Part shown: piece after piece, positions 26,430-35,250 of the stretch | Layout: every line of letters begins with the position of its first letter | Numbering within the stretch: the stretch's first letter is position 1 | Origin: Burkholderia cepacia | GTDB taxonomy: Bacteria; Pseudomonadota; Gammaproteobacteria; Burkholderiales; Burkholderiaceae | Length of the DNA stretch: 64,000 nt | Direction of reading: 5' to 3' | NCBI RefSeq assembly: GCF_001039005.1 | Contig: NZ_LDWR01000011.1 | Coordinates: 124,001 to 188,000, forward strand | The notes under the pieces: generated by a model | Told to the model about the DNA's origin: nothing | Databases searched by the model: none | Seen by the model: the letters and a program-made list of their open reading frames with translations, nothing else | Translations under genes and position numbers: made by a program

Positions 26430-26635
26430 GCGTACCGGATCAACCACTCTTCCGAAAACTTCCTCGAGTAGTCAACCGCCTCGGCCTCAGTGCCGAACTC
26501 GCCGAGACTCCGGAACGCGGCCTCCCGGCTGAAGCCCAACTTCGTAACCTCGACCTGAGCGGCGCACTTGCCGTCCTCCGTTACGCGCGTCTCACAGTTC
26601 ATCGCGTATCCGCGCATCACAAATATTTTCTGCAT
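26426..26635 (-). CDS. Hypothetical protein, 69 aa
   Basis: A small basic-to-neutral protein (MQKIFVMRGYAMNCETRVTE, then FSREAAFRSLGEFGTEAEAV). It has Met at positions 1, 7 and 12, so the start is uncertain. Its stop overlaps the next gene. It is divergent from the excisionase gene across 36 bases, so both promoters are packed into a very short gap. Confidence 0.6.
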   Translation of the reverse strand: MQKIFVMRGYAMNCETRVTEDGKCAAQVEVTKLGFSREAAFRSLGEFGTEAEAVDYSRKFSEEWLIRYA

Positions 26636-26671
26636 TGGTTCAACGCTTATTTGAGACAGAGGGATCGTAGC

Positions 26672-26860
26672 ATGATCGACTCACCTACTCTGATTGCACC
26701 GGCCCCCTACGTCACCGTGGCACTCGCCGCCGTGATCACCGGCCTGACGGAGAAAGCCATCCGCCGAAAGATCGAGGACGGAAAGTGGCTCGAAGGTCGC
26801 GAATACCGGCGCTCGCCTGACGGCGGAATCTTCATTTCCATCATGGGGTATCAACTATGA
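26672..26860 (+). CDS. xis: Excisionase-like DNA-binding protein
   Basis: A 62-residue protein with a winged-helix/MerR-like segment (TVALAAVITGLTEKAIRRKIEDGKWLEGREY), the pattern of phage excisionases that read helper-type helices before the integrase. The start is the ATG at 26672 with GAGGGA upstream. Its stop overlaps the integrase start as ATGA, so the pair is co-translated. It should bend att DNA and favour excision. Confidence 0.8.
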   Translation: MIDSPTLIAPAPYVTVALAAVITGLTEKAIRRKIEDGKWLEGREYRRSPDGGIFISIMGYQL

Positions 26861-28035
26861 ATAGAACAAGCGGCGGCTTAGAGATTCGCGCGGCGTCCAT
26901 CCGACTGAACTTCACGCTCGATGGCAAGAGAGAGCGGCAAACGTTGATGCTGAACGGCAAGCCGATGCCGCCCACTCCCGCAAACGTGAAGTACGCCCAC
27001 AGACTTATCGCGGAGATCGTCGATCACATTCGGCTCGGAACCTTCAGCGTGGTTGAGTATTTTCCGACCAGCGGTGCGCCAAGCACGCTTACAGTCGGTG
27101 GCTGGCTGGACACATGGCTCGCCACCCAGCGAATTGAGCTGTCGACGAAAGACGGATACGAAAGTGCAATCCGATTTTGGAAAGCCGCAGCCTGCGACAA
27201 GAATCAAAGTCCATTGGGCCCGACACCACTTCGAAAACTCAAGTTGAGCCACATCTTGACGGCGATCGCCGGCCGGCCCGACCTAAGCGGCAAGACGATC
27301 AACAACTACGCTTCGGTGCTGAGAAAGGCGCTTGACTTAGCTGTGTCAGACAACGTGCTGACCGACAATCCCGCGACGAATGTGCCTCGCGCCAAGCATC
27401 AGAAGCCCCCGCCCGATCCGTTTTCTCGTGACGAGTCGGAAAAAGTTATTGGAGAGGCCGAGCGCGCCTATCCCGGGCAGATCCACAACCTCATTGAATT
27501 CTGGTTCTGGACCGGTCTTCGAACGTCCGAAATCTTTGGCCTCCAATGGCTGAACGTAGATTTGCAGAGCGGGACGATCTTGGTTGCGGAAGCGCTTGTA
27601 CGCGGCGAACACAAGGATCGAACAAAGACGGCGGTTGCTCGCACGGTCCAGCTCAACAGCCGGGCTCTCGGCGCATTGACGCGTCAGCGATCATTTACCC
27701 AGATCACTGGCGCAGCAATTTTTCATGACCCGCGAAACGGCATACGATGGGAGGACGAGCGCGCATTCCGACGAAGCTTCTGGACGCCGATTCTGAAACG
27801 ACTCGGAATTCGCTACCGTCGCCCGTACAACATGCGGCATAGCTACGCGACTGCGATGCTGATGGCCGGAATGACCCCGGCCTTTTGTGCGAAACAGCTC
27901 GGGCACAGCATCGAGATGTTCCTGACAACGTACGCGAAATGGATGGATGGCGAGCAGAACGCTCTAGAGATGGCGAGGCTCGAATCGACGCTATTGTCCC
28001 CGAGTTGTCCCCCGCAAAGCAAAACAGGCGCCTAA
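26857..28035 (+). CDS. int: Tyrosine-recombinase integrase with DUF3596-type arm domain
   Basis: A 392-residue integrase with an arm-binding domain (about residues 5-65), a SAM-like core-binding domain (75-180) and a catalytic domain (185-380). Active-site residues are R222 (TGLRTSEI), K257, R327 (NMRHSYAT), H350 (QLGHS) and Y359 (TTYAKW). The first His of the usual HxxR box is Tyr, as in many relatives of this subgroup. It appears complete. It lies head-on to tRNA-His with 25 bases between, so that tRNA is the expected attachment site. Confidence 0.95.
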   Translation: MNRTSGGLEIRAASIRLNFTLDGKRERQTLMLNGKPMPPTPANVKYAHRLIAEIVDHIRLGTFSVVEYFPTSGAPSTLTVGGWLDTWLATQRIELSTKDGYESAIRFWKAAACDKNQSPLGPTPLRKLKLSHILTAIAGRPDLSGKTINNYASVLRKALDLAVSDNVLTDNPATNVPRAKHQKPPPDPFSRDESEKVIGEAERAYPGQIHNLIEFWFWTGLRTSEIFGLQWLNVDLQSGTILVAEALVRGEHKDRTKTAVARTVQLNSRALGALTRQRSFTQITGAAIFHDPRNGIRWEDERAFRRSFWTPILKRLGIRYRRPYNMRHSYATAMLMAGMTPAFCAKQLGHSIEMFLTTYAKWMDGEQNALEMARLESTLLSPSCPPQSKTGA

Positions 28036-28046
28036 GCGCCTGTTTT
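28021..28046. terminator. Bidirectional terminator shared by int and tRNA-His
   Basis: AAAACAGGCGC (28021-28031) and GCGCCTGTTTT (28036-28046) form a perfect 11-bp stem with a 4-base loop and U-rich sides on both strands. The last codons and stop of int are inside it. The same structure serves tRNA-His coming from the other side. Confidence 0.82.
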
Positions 28047-28060
28047 GTTAATGCATTCTT

Positions 28061-28136
28061 TGGGGTGGCTGATGGGACTCGAACCCACGACGACAGGAAT
28101 CACAATCCTGGACTCTACCAACTGAGCTACAGCCAC
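28061..28136 (-). tRNA. tRNA-His (GTG)
   Basis: On the minus strand the sequence folds as a 76-nt tRNA. The acceptor GTGGCTG pairs with CAGCCAC, the anticodon loop TTGTGAT gives anticodon GTG, the T-arm is GTGGG/CCCAC, and CCA is encoded. A G at 28137 can serve as the extra G-1 opposite C73 that histidine tRNAs need. It is the probable integration target of the adjacent integrase. Confidence 0.96.
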
Positions 28137-28190
28137 CACTGGTACCGCTTTGTTTCTCCGCTGTTTTTGTTTCAGCAGCGAAGAAGCAAG

Positions 28191-28218
28191 ATTATACGAA
28201 GTCTTTTGAATCTTGCAA
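28191..28218 (-). promoter_or_regulatory. tRNA-His promoter inside the end of dusA
   Basis: On the minus strand, TTGCAA (28218-28213) and TATAAT (28196-28191) are 16 bases apart. They lie 54 bases before the tRNA and overlap the last codons and stop of dusA. Confidence 0.75.
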
Positions 28219-29226
28219 AGCCTTTTTTTCAAAAAATTCTTCGGCTTCGTTCAGATGCGCGCGCGCCTCGTCGAACACGGCCAGATCGCCGCGCGCGAGC
28301 TTCTTGTTGTCGGACAGCACACGACGCCAGCCGCGTGCGCCCGGCATGCCGCGATACAGTCCGAGCGCGTGCCGCACGATCGCACCGAGGTAGGTCCCGC
28401 GCTTCAGTTCGGCCGCACAATATTCGATCAGTTGAGCCTCGGCCTCTTCGCGCGTCGGCACCGCTGCGGTCGACCCATAGAAGCGCGCATCGACATCCGC
28501 AAGCACGTATGGGTTGTGATACGCCTCGCGGCCGAGCATCACGCCATCGACATGCTCGAGATGCTGCGCGACCTCGTCGAGCGTCTTGATGCCGCCGTTG
28601 ATGACGATCTCCAGCGACGGAAAATCGCGCTTCAACTGATACGCATAGTCGTACTTGAGCGGCGGGATCTCGCGATTCTCCTTCGGCGACAGCCCCTTCA
28701 GGATCGCGTTGCGGGCATGCACGACGAACGTCTCGCAGCCGGCCTCGGCCACCGTGCCGACGAAATCGCGCACGAACGCGTAGTCCTCGACCGCATCGAC
28801 ACCGATGCGGTGCTTGACCGTGACCGGCACCGACACCGCATCGCGCATCGCCTTCACGCAGTCGGCGACGAGCTGCGGCTCGTTCATCAGGCACGCGCCG
28901 AACGCACCGCGCTGCACGCGCTCGGACGGACACCCGCAATTCAGGTTGATTTCGTCGTAGCCCCACTGCTCGCCGAGCTTCGCGGCGCGCGCGAGATCGT
29001 CGCGCTCGCTGCCGCCCAGTTGCAGCGCGACCGGTGATTCGTTCGGCGTGAACGCGAGATGCCGCTGGGCATCGCCGAACAGCAGCGCGCCCGTCGTGAT
29101 CATCTCCGTATACAGCCAGGTATCGCGCGTCAGCGTACGGTGGAACGACCGGCAATGGCGATCGGTCCAGTCGAGCATGGGCGCGACGGATACGCGGCGG
29201 GGAGGAAGCGAGGACGGAACGGACAT
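28192..29226 (-). CDS. dusA: tRNA-dihydrouridine synthase A
   Basis: A 344-residue flavoenzyme that reduces U20/U20a in tRNA D-loops. The FMN-barrel start SVAPMLDWTDRHCR, the catalytic Cys in LNCGCPSERVQRGAFG, the K-x-R stretch VKHRIGVD and INGGIKT are all present, followed by the helical tRNA-binding domain. The start is the ATG at 29226 (MSVPSSLPP). It sits directly upstream of tRNA-His on the same strand. Confidence 0.96.
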   Translation of the reverse strand: MSVPSSLPPRRVSVAPMLDWTDRHCRSFHRTLTRDTWLYTEMITTGALLFGDAQRHLAFTPNESPVALQLGGSERDDLARAAKLGEQWGYDEINLNCGCPSERVQRGAFGACLMNEPQLVADCVKAMRDAVSVPVTVKHRIGVDAVEDYAFVRDFVGTVAEAGCETFVVHARNAILKGLSPKENREIPPLKYDYAYQLKRDFPSLEIVINGGIKTLDEVAQHLEHVDGVMLGREAYHNPYVLADVDARFYGSTAAVPTREEAEAQLIEYCAAELKRGTYLGAIVRHALGLYRGMPGARGWRRVLSDNKKLARGDLAVFDEARAHLNEAEEFFEKKALQDSKDFV

Positions 29227-29308
29227 GAAATTCGGGCAACAGGCCAAGCGGCGCGGACACAACCCGCTATTTTACCGCAACACGGGCCGTGCCGGCCCGA
29301 CACCCGCT

Positions 29309-29554
29309 CTACCCTTCACCCAACTCCGCATCGACCGCCCGCCGCGCCTCGTCCAGCACACGCTCGATCACCCGCCGTTCGGTCAGCAACACGCCGTCGA
29401 CCTTGACGAGCCGCCAGTCGATCCGCACGGCATCGCCCTGCAGCACGCGGTAATGCGCATGCTCGCCGTCCCAGACCTGCTCGGTCTTCACCTCGATCTC
29501 GAAGCCGCGGTACGGCTCGCTGAAATCGCCGAGGTCGCTGCCTCTCGGTTCCAT
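29309..29554 (-). CDS. Conserved hypothetical protein, 81 aa
   Basis: A small soluble protein (MEPRGSDLGDFSEPYRGFEI) with a GGAG 8 bases before the ATG at 29554. It has alternating strands and an acidic C-terminal helix. I recognise no domain. It follows another small gene on the same strand with a 55-base gap. Confidence 0.75.
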   Translation of the reverse strand: MEPRGSDLGDFSEPYRGFEIEVKTEQVWDGEHAHYRVLQGDAVRIDWRLVKVDGVLLTERRVIERVLDEARRAVDAELGEG

Positions 29555-29609
29555 CGCACGCTCCGTGGCAACACGGCGCCAGACCGCCCTTGCAGCCGGC
29601 GCCGCGCGC

Positions 29610-29807
29610 TCAATCGTATTCGTCAGACAAAAAGGATTTACCATCCGCGGTCAGGTCGACCCTGTCGGCCGTCGCCTGATAGATCAGCCCCTCGTTCAGC
29701 AACGCATAAACGACGTCGTCGAACGCGGCGGGAACCGGCCGGCTTTCGCCGAACTGGTCGATCCATTTCAGCGCCTCGATGGCTTCCGGGGAAAGGATGG
29801 GGGTCAT
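29610..29807 (-). CDS. Conserved hypothetical protein, 65 aa
   Basis: A small protein (MTPILSPEAIEALKWIDQFG) with a helix-rich, winged-helix-like pattern (VVYALLNEGLIY, then VDLTADGKSFL), so it might bind nucleic acid. That is a guess from shape. The start is the ATG at 29807, with GGAG-like sequence beyond it. Confidence 0.72.
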   Translation of the reverse strand: MTPILSPEAIEALKWIDQFGESRPVPAAFDDVVYALLNEGLIYQATADRVDLTADGKSFLSDEYD

Positions 29808-29955
29808 GCGTTGGCCTCCGGCGTAGGTGTCGTTCCATCCTAGCACTTCGTCCGGACGCCGAATATCGAGGCAAACGCGTTGCGGGAATGCCGCGCGGCG
29901 GGCGCCGACGGGCAAGGCTGCCCGCCGGCACCACACCGGCGCGGGAAATGCGCGC

Positions 29956-30171
29956 TCAGAGACGCGCGATCGATACTTCGGTCGACTTCACGAGCGCGAC
30001 GACTTCCGCGCCGACCTTCAGTTCAAGCTCGTCGACCGACCGGGTCGTGATCACCGACGTGACGATGCCGAACGGCGTCTCGACGTCGACCTCGGACACC
30101 ACCGGTCCGCGAATGATCTCCTTCACCTTGCCTTTGAACTGGTTACGCACGTTGATTGCAGTGATGCTCAT
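29956..30171 (-). CDS. TOBE-domain molybdopterin/molybdate-binding protein
   Basis: A 71-residue single TOBE (Mop) domain: SARNQFKG-type start (INVRNQFKGKVKEI), IVTSVITTRSVDEL in the middle and GAEVVALVKSTEVSIA at the end. Mop proteins bind molybdate/tungstate as hexamers in the cytoplasm. It follows ssuB by 57 bases on the same strand and may share its transcript. Confidence 0.9.
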   Translation of the reverse strand: MSITAINVRNQFKGKVKEIIRGPVVSEVDVETPFGIVTSVITTRSVDELELKVGAEVVALVKSTEVSIARL

Positions 30172-30228
30172 CGGGTTGATCGCTCCGAAGAAAAAAGTCT
30201 CAGAACGGACGGCCGAAGCCGCCCGGAA

Positions 30229-31188
30229 TTAAACGGCCCAGCGGATCTGCCCGACCGGTCGAACGTTGTCTGCTTCATGCACCGTGCCCTGATCGGCCGC
30301 GCCGGGTCCGCCGGCGAGCACGCGTTTCAGCACGCGGTCTTCCAGCGCCGCAAACGCAGCCGATGCGCGGGCGCGCGGCCGGTCGAGCGGTACGGGTTGA
30401 TCCAGCGCCACACGCCCCTGCTCGATGAGCAGGATGCGGTCGCCGAGGGCGACGGCCTCCTGCACGTCGTGCGTGACGAGCAGCGCGGTGAACCGATGCT
30501 CGCGCCACAGGCGCTCGATCAGCGCATGCATTTCGATGCGGGTCAGCGCGTCGAGCGCGCCGAGCGGCTCGTCGAGCAACAGCAGTTGCGGCCGGTGCAC
30601 GAGCGCGCGCGCCAGTGACACACGCTGCCGCTGGCCGCCCGACAGTTGCGCGGGCCAGTCGTTCGCCCGCTCCAGCAGGCCGACTTCGTCGAGCACCGCG
30701 CGTGCGTCGTCGCGCGCACCGCGCCCGAGGCCGAGCATCACGTTCTGCAGCACGGTTTTCCAAGGCAGCAGGCGTGCATCCTGGAACATGATCCGCGTAT
30801 CGAGCGCGCCGCCACCTTCGCCACGCGTCACGAGCGCGCCGCTGCTCGGCTGCTCGAGTCCCGCGACGAGACGCAGCAGCGTCGATTTCCCGCAGCCGCT
30901 GCGACCAACGATCGCGACGAAGCTGCCGCGCGCGATGCCGAGCTCGACGTTGTCGAGCACGGTGCGCGCGCCATAACGCTTGCTGACGCCCGACAGCGTC
31001 ACCGCATCGTCGGGTGCCGGGCTTCCCGCTCGCCGCCGCGCGAGCGGAACGACCGATGCGCCGCCGTCGCGATCGAGGATCGCCGCGTCTCGTGCATCGC
31101 CGTCCGTGACACGCGCCTGCGCAAGCTCGGCCTCGAGGTCTGCGCCGGCGAGCAGGCCATAAGCGGCCGCCGAAGTCGTCGCATTCAT
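30229..31188 (-). CDS. ssuB: Aliphatic sulfonate ABC transporter ATP-binding protein
   Basis: A 319-residue ATPase. Walker A ([11 protein letters not shown]), Q-loop ([10 protein letters not shown]), signature (LSGGQRQR), Walker B ([12 protein letters not shown]) and H-loop (VTHD) are intact. An N-terminal extension of about 60 residues makes it longer than the E. coli protein. Its ATG overlaps the ssuC stop (ATGA). It powers sulfonate import with SsuC; the partner binding protein SsuA is not adjacent. Confidence 0.93.
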   Translation of the reverse strand: MNATTSAAAYGLLAGADLEAELAQARVTDGDARDAAILDRDGGASVVPLARRRAGSPAPDDAVTLSGVSKRYGARTVLDNVELGIARGSFVAIVGRSGCGKSTLLRLVAGLEQPSSGALVTRGEGGGALDTRIMFQDARLLPWKTVLQNVMLGLGRGARDDARAVLDEVGLLERANDWPAQLSGGQRQRVSLARALVHRPQLLLLDEPLGALDALTRIEMHALIERLWREHRFTALLVTHDVQEAVALGDRILLIEQGRVALDQPVPLDRPRARASAAFAALEDRVLKRVLAGGPGAADQGTVHEADNVRPVGQIRWAV

Positions 31189-31997
31189 GCCTTTGCTCCT
31201 GATTGGTAAGCGGGGTGCCAGCGCAGCGTCACGCGCTCGAGCCATTTCGCCAGCACGTCGGCCAGCTTGCCGAGCACCGCGTACAGCAGGATGCCGACCA
31301 CCACCACATCGGTTTGCAGGAATTCGCGCGCGTTCATCGTCATATAGCCGATGCCCGACTGCGCGGAAATCGTTTCCGCGACGATCAGCATCACCCACAT
31401 CAGCCCGAGCGCGAATCGCACGCCGACGAGGATCGACGGCAACGCACCGGGCAGGATCACGTCGCGGTACAGCGCGAAGCCACGCACGCCATAACTCTTC
31501 GCCATCTCGATCAGGTTCGCGTCGACCGAGCGGATCCCGTGATACGTGTTGATGTAGACCGGAAAGAACACGCCGAGCGCGACGAGGAACAGCTTCGCCT
31601 TCTCGTCGATGCCGAACCACAGGATCACGAGCGGAATCATCGCGAGCGCCGGGATGTTGCGGATCATCTGGATCGTCGAATCGAGCGCGACCTCGGCCGC
31701 CTTCGACAGGCCGGTCGCGAGACCCAGCGCGAGGCCGACACCGCCGCCGATCGCGAAGCCGAACAGCGCGCGCCACGTGCTGACCTTCACATTCGCCCAC
31801 ATTTCGCCCGACGTCACGAGCGACCAGGCCGCGCGCACGACCGCCACGGGCTCGGGCAGCACGCGGGTCGACAGCCAGCCGACGCGCGCGCCGACCTCCC
31901 ATGCGACCAGCAGCGCGAGCGGCACCAGCCACGGCGCGACGGCGCGCCATGCGCGGGCGGCCACGACGGCGCCCGTCGTCGATGTTTTCGTTGTCAT
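31185..31997 (-). CDS. ssuC: Aliphatic sulfonate ABC transporter permease
   Basis: A 270-residue inner-membrane permease with six helices and the EAA-type loop ([23 protein letters not shown]) that docks the ATPase. Length and sequence fit SsuC. The ssuD stop lies 17 bases before its ATG and its own stop overlaps ssuB, so ssuD-C-B are one transcript. Confidence 0.94.
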   Translation of the reverse strand: MTTKTSTTGAVVAARAWRAVAPWLVPLALLVAWEVGARVGWLSTRVLPEPVAVVRAAWSLVTSGEMWANVKVSTWRALFGFAIGGGVGLALGLATGLSKAAEVALDSTIQMIRNIPALAMIPLVILWFGIDEKAKLFLVALGVFFPVYINTYHGIRSVDANLIEMAKSYGVRGFALYRDVILPGALPSILVGVRFALGLMWVMLIVAETISAQSGIGYMTMNAREFLQTDVVVVGILLYAVLGKLADVLAKWLERVTLRWHPAYQSGAKA

Positions 31998-32014
31998 CGC
32001 AGGCCTCTCCTCGC

Positions 32015-33172
32015 TCAGCTCTGGCTCGCCTTCGGCAGATAGCTGTTGCCGACGATCTCGCCGAACGGCCCCGACAGCGGGCCGGTCGCCTTCTCCGCGC
32101 CCTTGCCCTTGATCAGCGGGAACACGAGCTCGGCGAAGCGATACGACTCCTCGAGGTGCGGGTAGCCGGACAGGATGAATGTCTCGATGCCGAGGTCCGC
32201 GTATTCGCGCATGCGTTCCGCGACCTGCTCGGGATTGCCGACGAGGGCCGTGCCCGCACCGCCGCGCACGAGACCGACGCCGGCCCACAGGTTCGGATAC
32301 ACCTCGAGCGCATCGCGGCCGCCGCGCTTGCCGCCGTGCAGCGCGGCCATGCGGCGCTGGCCTTCCGAATCCATGTTCGCGAACGCCTGCTGCGCACGCG
32401 CGATCGTGTCGTCGTCGAGGCGGCTGATCAGCCGGTCGGCGTCACGCCATGCTTCGTCCTCGGTCTCGCGCACGATCACGTGCAGGCGGATGCCGAACTT
32501 GATCTTGCGGCCGCGCGCTTCAGCGCGGGCCCGGATGTCCGCGATCTTCTTCGCGACGGCCTCGGGCGGCTCGCCCCAGGTCAGGTAGGTATCGATGTGA
32601 TCGGCGGCGATCGCGTGCGCGGCCGGCGACGAACCGCCGAACCACAGCGGCGGATGCGGACGCTGCACGGGCGGATAAAGTGCCTTGCCGCCCTTCGACT
32701 GCAGGTGCTTGCCGATGTAGTCGAAGCCGCCGTTGTCGTGCGACGCGGCAAGCAGCCCGCGCCAGATGTTCAGGAAATCGTCGGTAATCTCGTAGCGCGT
32801 ATCGTGATCGGCAAACAGGCCGTCGCCTTCGAGCTCGGCCGCATCGCCGCCCGTCACGACGTTGATCAGCAGGCGGCCGCCCGACAGGCGATCGAACGTC
32901 GCGGCCATCCGCGCCGCCAGTCCCGGCGAAGCGATGCCGGGACGCACGGCGACCAGGAACTTCAGACGCTGCGTCGCCGGAATGAGGCTCGACGCGACGA
33001 CCCACGCATCCTCGCAGGAACGGCCCGTCGGCAGCAGCACGCCGTCGTAGCCGAGCGTGTCGGCCGCCACGGCAACCTGCTTGAAATAGTCGTAATCCGC
33101 GGCGCGCGCGCCCTCGGCCGTACCGAGATAACGACTGTCGCCATGCGTGGGGATAAACCAGAACACATTCAT
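32015..33172 (-). CDS. ssuD: FMNH2-dependent alkanesulfonate monooxygenase
   Basis: A 385-residue luciferase-like flavoprotein. It splits C1-C14 alkanesulfonates to aldehyde and sulfite using reduced flavin supplied by a reductase (SsuE). Family marks are [18 protein letters not shown] at the start, [21 protein letters not shown] and [13 protein letters not shown]. First gene of ssuDCB. Neither ssuE nor ssuA lies upstream. Confidence 0.95.
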   Translation of the reverse strand: MNVFWFIPTHGDSRYLGTAEGARAADYDYFKQVAVAADTLGYDGVLLPTGRSCEDAWVVASSLIPATQRLKFLVAVRPGIASPGLAARMAATFDRLSGGRLLINVVTGGDAAELEGDGLFADHDTRYEITDDFLNIWRGLLAASHDNGGFDYIGKHLQSKGGKALYPPVQRPHPPLWFGGSSPAAHAIAADHIDTYLTWGEPPEAVAKKIADIRARAEARGRKIKFGIRLHVIVRETEDEAWRDADRLISRLDDDTIARAQQAFANMDSEGQRRMAALHGGKRGGRDALEVYPNLWAGVGLVRGGAGTALVGNPEQVAERMREYADLGIETFILSGYPHLEESYRFAELVFPLIKGKGAEKATGPLSGPFGEIVGNSYLPKASQS

Positions 33173-33513
33173 CTGCTGCTCCTGCTTGACTGTCCTTGCC
33201 GGAATTTGGAAAAAACACCGCCCTGCTCGCGTCGCGGATGAGCGACGCATGCATGGTGTGCGTTCGAATCGGGATGGCTCGCCGGTCAGGCCATGCAGCG
33301 GGCGAGGACGCGATTGCACGGCTGTTTCTGGGAAATCAGTCTAGGGATCGGTACAGGGCTTTGGAACGATTTTTTTGAGCTTAGGTTTTCCGCTTTCGTG
33401 ATTAGCACGACGCTGGAGCGAATATCGCGGCGGCCGGGCCCTATAATGACGCACCTTTCCGAATAACTCCGCGCGGACGGCCCCGGCCGTGCGCGCCCGC
33501 GGTGCGCTCATCG
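33173..33513. other. Divergent gap of 341 bases before ssuD
   Basis: This should hold the ssuD promoter on the minus strand, where CysB/Cbl-type control is usual in the family but not identifiable here. It also holds a promoter for the rightward membrane-protein gene: TATAAT at 33442-33447 is a good -10, though the -35 is weak. Confidence 0.5.
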
Positions 33514-33942
33514 ATGCAGAAAGTCATCCTGCCATTCCTGTCCGGCTTCCTGGCCGCCCTGTTCTTCCGCGAGGCCACGCTCGCACTCCTTCACACGGCC
33601 GACCTGATCGCCGCAACCGGCTTCTCCACGCAGCCGTTTGCGCCGCTCGGCATTCCTGAATTTGTCGCGAATGCGTTGATCAGTGCGTGCTGCGCAATCC
33701 CGATGGCGTGGTTGCTGCGCGTCTCGCCGGAACGCGAGGCATCGTGGATCGGCGCGCTCGTGTTCGGCGGCATCGTGCTGACGGCCGCCCGCGTGTTCGC
33801 GATCGATCCGCTGCGCGGCATCTGGCCGTCGGGCAACATGATGCCCGTGCTCGCGGCCGGCTTCGCGGCGAACGCGGTGTGGGGCTTCGGTGCGCTCGTG
33901 TTCATGCGCGCCTTCATGTCGGACGACGCGCGCGACGAGTAA
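33514..33942 (+). CDS. Hypothetical four-helix membrane protein, 142 aa
   Basis: A small polytopic protein with four hydrophobic segments and little outside them. The start is the ATG before QKVILPF; a GTG four codons upstream is possible, and neither has a clear ribosome site. The pattern (FLAALFFREATLALLH, then GFAANAVWGFGALVFMRAF) is common in Burkholderia hypothetical proteins. Function is unknown. Confidence 0.78.
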   Translation: MQKVILPFLSGFLAALFFREATLALLHTADLIAATGFSTQPFAPLGIPEFVANALISACCAIPMAWLLRVSPEREASWIGALVFGGIVLTAARVFAIDPLRGIWPSGNMMPVLAAGFAANAVWGFGALVFMRAFMSDDARDE

Positions 33943-33996
33943 CGCGGGCCCGATCTCCGCATCCTTCGACCGCGGACGAATCGACATCCATCAACG

Positions 33997-34028
33997 AAAA
34001 GGCCGCCTGCATGTGCAGGCGGCCTTTT
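33997..34028. terminator. Bidirectional intrinsic terminator
   Basis: A perfect hairpin of AAAAGGCCGCCTGCA and its complement around a 2-base loop, with T/A tracts on both sides, separates the convergent membrane-protein gene and acyl-CoA hydrolase gene. Confidence 0.92.
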
Positions 34029-34064
34029 CATTTCGATACCGCGCCTGACCCGGCCCGGCTCACG

Positions 34065-35219
34065 TCAGTCGCGCAGATTCCGCAGCGGATGCGTATCGGG
34101 TATCCACGGGCTGTCGAACATCGCGAGCACATCCGCGCGATCGATATCCGCGGCCGACTTGAAGCGCCAGACCGGCTGGTGATCCTTGTCGACGATCAGC
34201 GCGCGCACGCCTTCGATCACGTCGCCGCGCGCGAACGTCGAGCGCGTGAGATCGAGATCGCGCCGCAGGCAATCGCCCATCGTCGCGCCGCGTGCGCGTT
34301 CGACGACTTCGAGCGACACGGCCATCGACAGCGGCGACAGTTGGCTGCGCATCGCATGGGCCGCCTTCTCGACCCATCCGTCGACCGCCGCGCAATCCTG
34401 CTCGGCGTCGAGCGACGCGAGGATCGCACCGATATCCGGCTGCGCGAAATGCCGGTCGATCCCGGCATACGCATCGGCCAGCGCCGACGTATCGGGCGTC
34501 GGCACGACCTTGTGTTCGGCGGCCGCTGCGGCCACGCACGCGACGGCCTGCACACCGCTGTCGATGCGCGCGCTGCGCAGCGTGTCGAGCAGCGCCGGCA
34601 GCGCGGCATCGGGCAGATAGACGTCGGCGAGCTGCGCGTACAGCGCGCCGGCGGCGTCGAGCGGCGCGCCGGTCACGGCGAGATAACGGCCGATCGCGCC
34701 GGGCGTACGTGCAAGAAACCAGCTCATCCCGACGTCCGGGAACAGGCCGATGCGCGTTTCGGGCATCGCCATCTTCGTCGAGTCGGTCACGACGCGCAGG
34801 CCGCCCGTATGCCGCGCCGCCTGCGAAATGCCCATGCCTCCACCCATCACGACGCCGTGCATCAGCGCGATGTAAGGCTTCGGATAAGTGAAGATCGCGT
34901 GGTTGAGCGTGTATTCCTCGATGAAGAACGTGTCGACCGCATCGCGGTCGCCGCGCTGCCACGCGTCGTGGAAGAAGCGCACGTCGCCGCCCGCGCAGAA
35001 GGCGCGCGGATGCGGACTGTGCACGACGACCGCGACAACCTCGGGATCGTCGCGCCACGCGTCGAGCGCCTGCTGCATCAACCGGATCATGCCGACCGAC
35101 AGCGCGTTCAGCGCCTTCGGCCGGTTCAGTTCGAGAAAGCCGATGCGGTTCGCGACATACGCGAGCACGTCGGGCTGCGCGGATTCAGCGGAAACGGCAG
35201 CGGAAGCGGAATCGGTCAT
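34065..35219 (-). CDS. Enoyl-CoA hydratase/isomerase family, 3-hydroxyisobutyryl-CoA hydrolase-like
   Basis: A 384-residue crotonase-fold protein. Oxyanion-hole segments AFCAGGDVRFFH and GVVMGGGMGIS, plus MPETRIGLFPDVGMSWFLAR with the Glu and Asp typical of HIBCH, and the long C-terminal half, all point to 3-hydroxyisobutyryl-CoA hydrolase (valine breakdown). The start is the ATG at 35219 (MTDSASAA). It could alternatively be annotated simply as enoyl-CoA hydratase. Confidence 0.9.
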   Translation of the reverse strand: MTDSASAAVSAESAQPDVLAYVANRIGFLELNRPKALNALSVGMIRLMQQALDAWRDDPEVVAVVVHSPHPRAFCAGGDVRFFHDAWQRGDRDAVDTFFIEEYTLNHAIFTYPKPYIALMHGVVMGGGMGISQAARHTGGLRVVTDSTKMAMPETRIGLFPDVGMSWFLARTPGAIGRYLAVTGAPLDAAGALYAQLADVYLPDAALPALLDTLRSARIDSGVQAVACVAAAAAEHKVVPTPDTSALADAYAGIDRHFAQPDIGAILASLDAEQDCAAVDGWVEKAAHAMRSQLSPLSMAVSLEVVERARGATMGDCLRRDLDLTRSTFARGDVIEGVRALIVDKDHQPVWRFKSAADIDRADVLAMFDSPWIPDTHPLRNLRD

Positions 35220-35250
35220 GAGGGCCATCCGGCAAACGGCAGTCGCACGT

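Noticed and set aside
28061..28136. Left-hand duplicate of the tRNA-His 3' end as an attL site
   Set aside because: I looked for the T-arm/acceptor sequence between 19200 and 26800 and found no copy; none is claimed.
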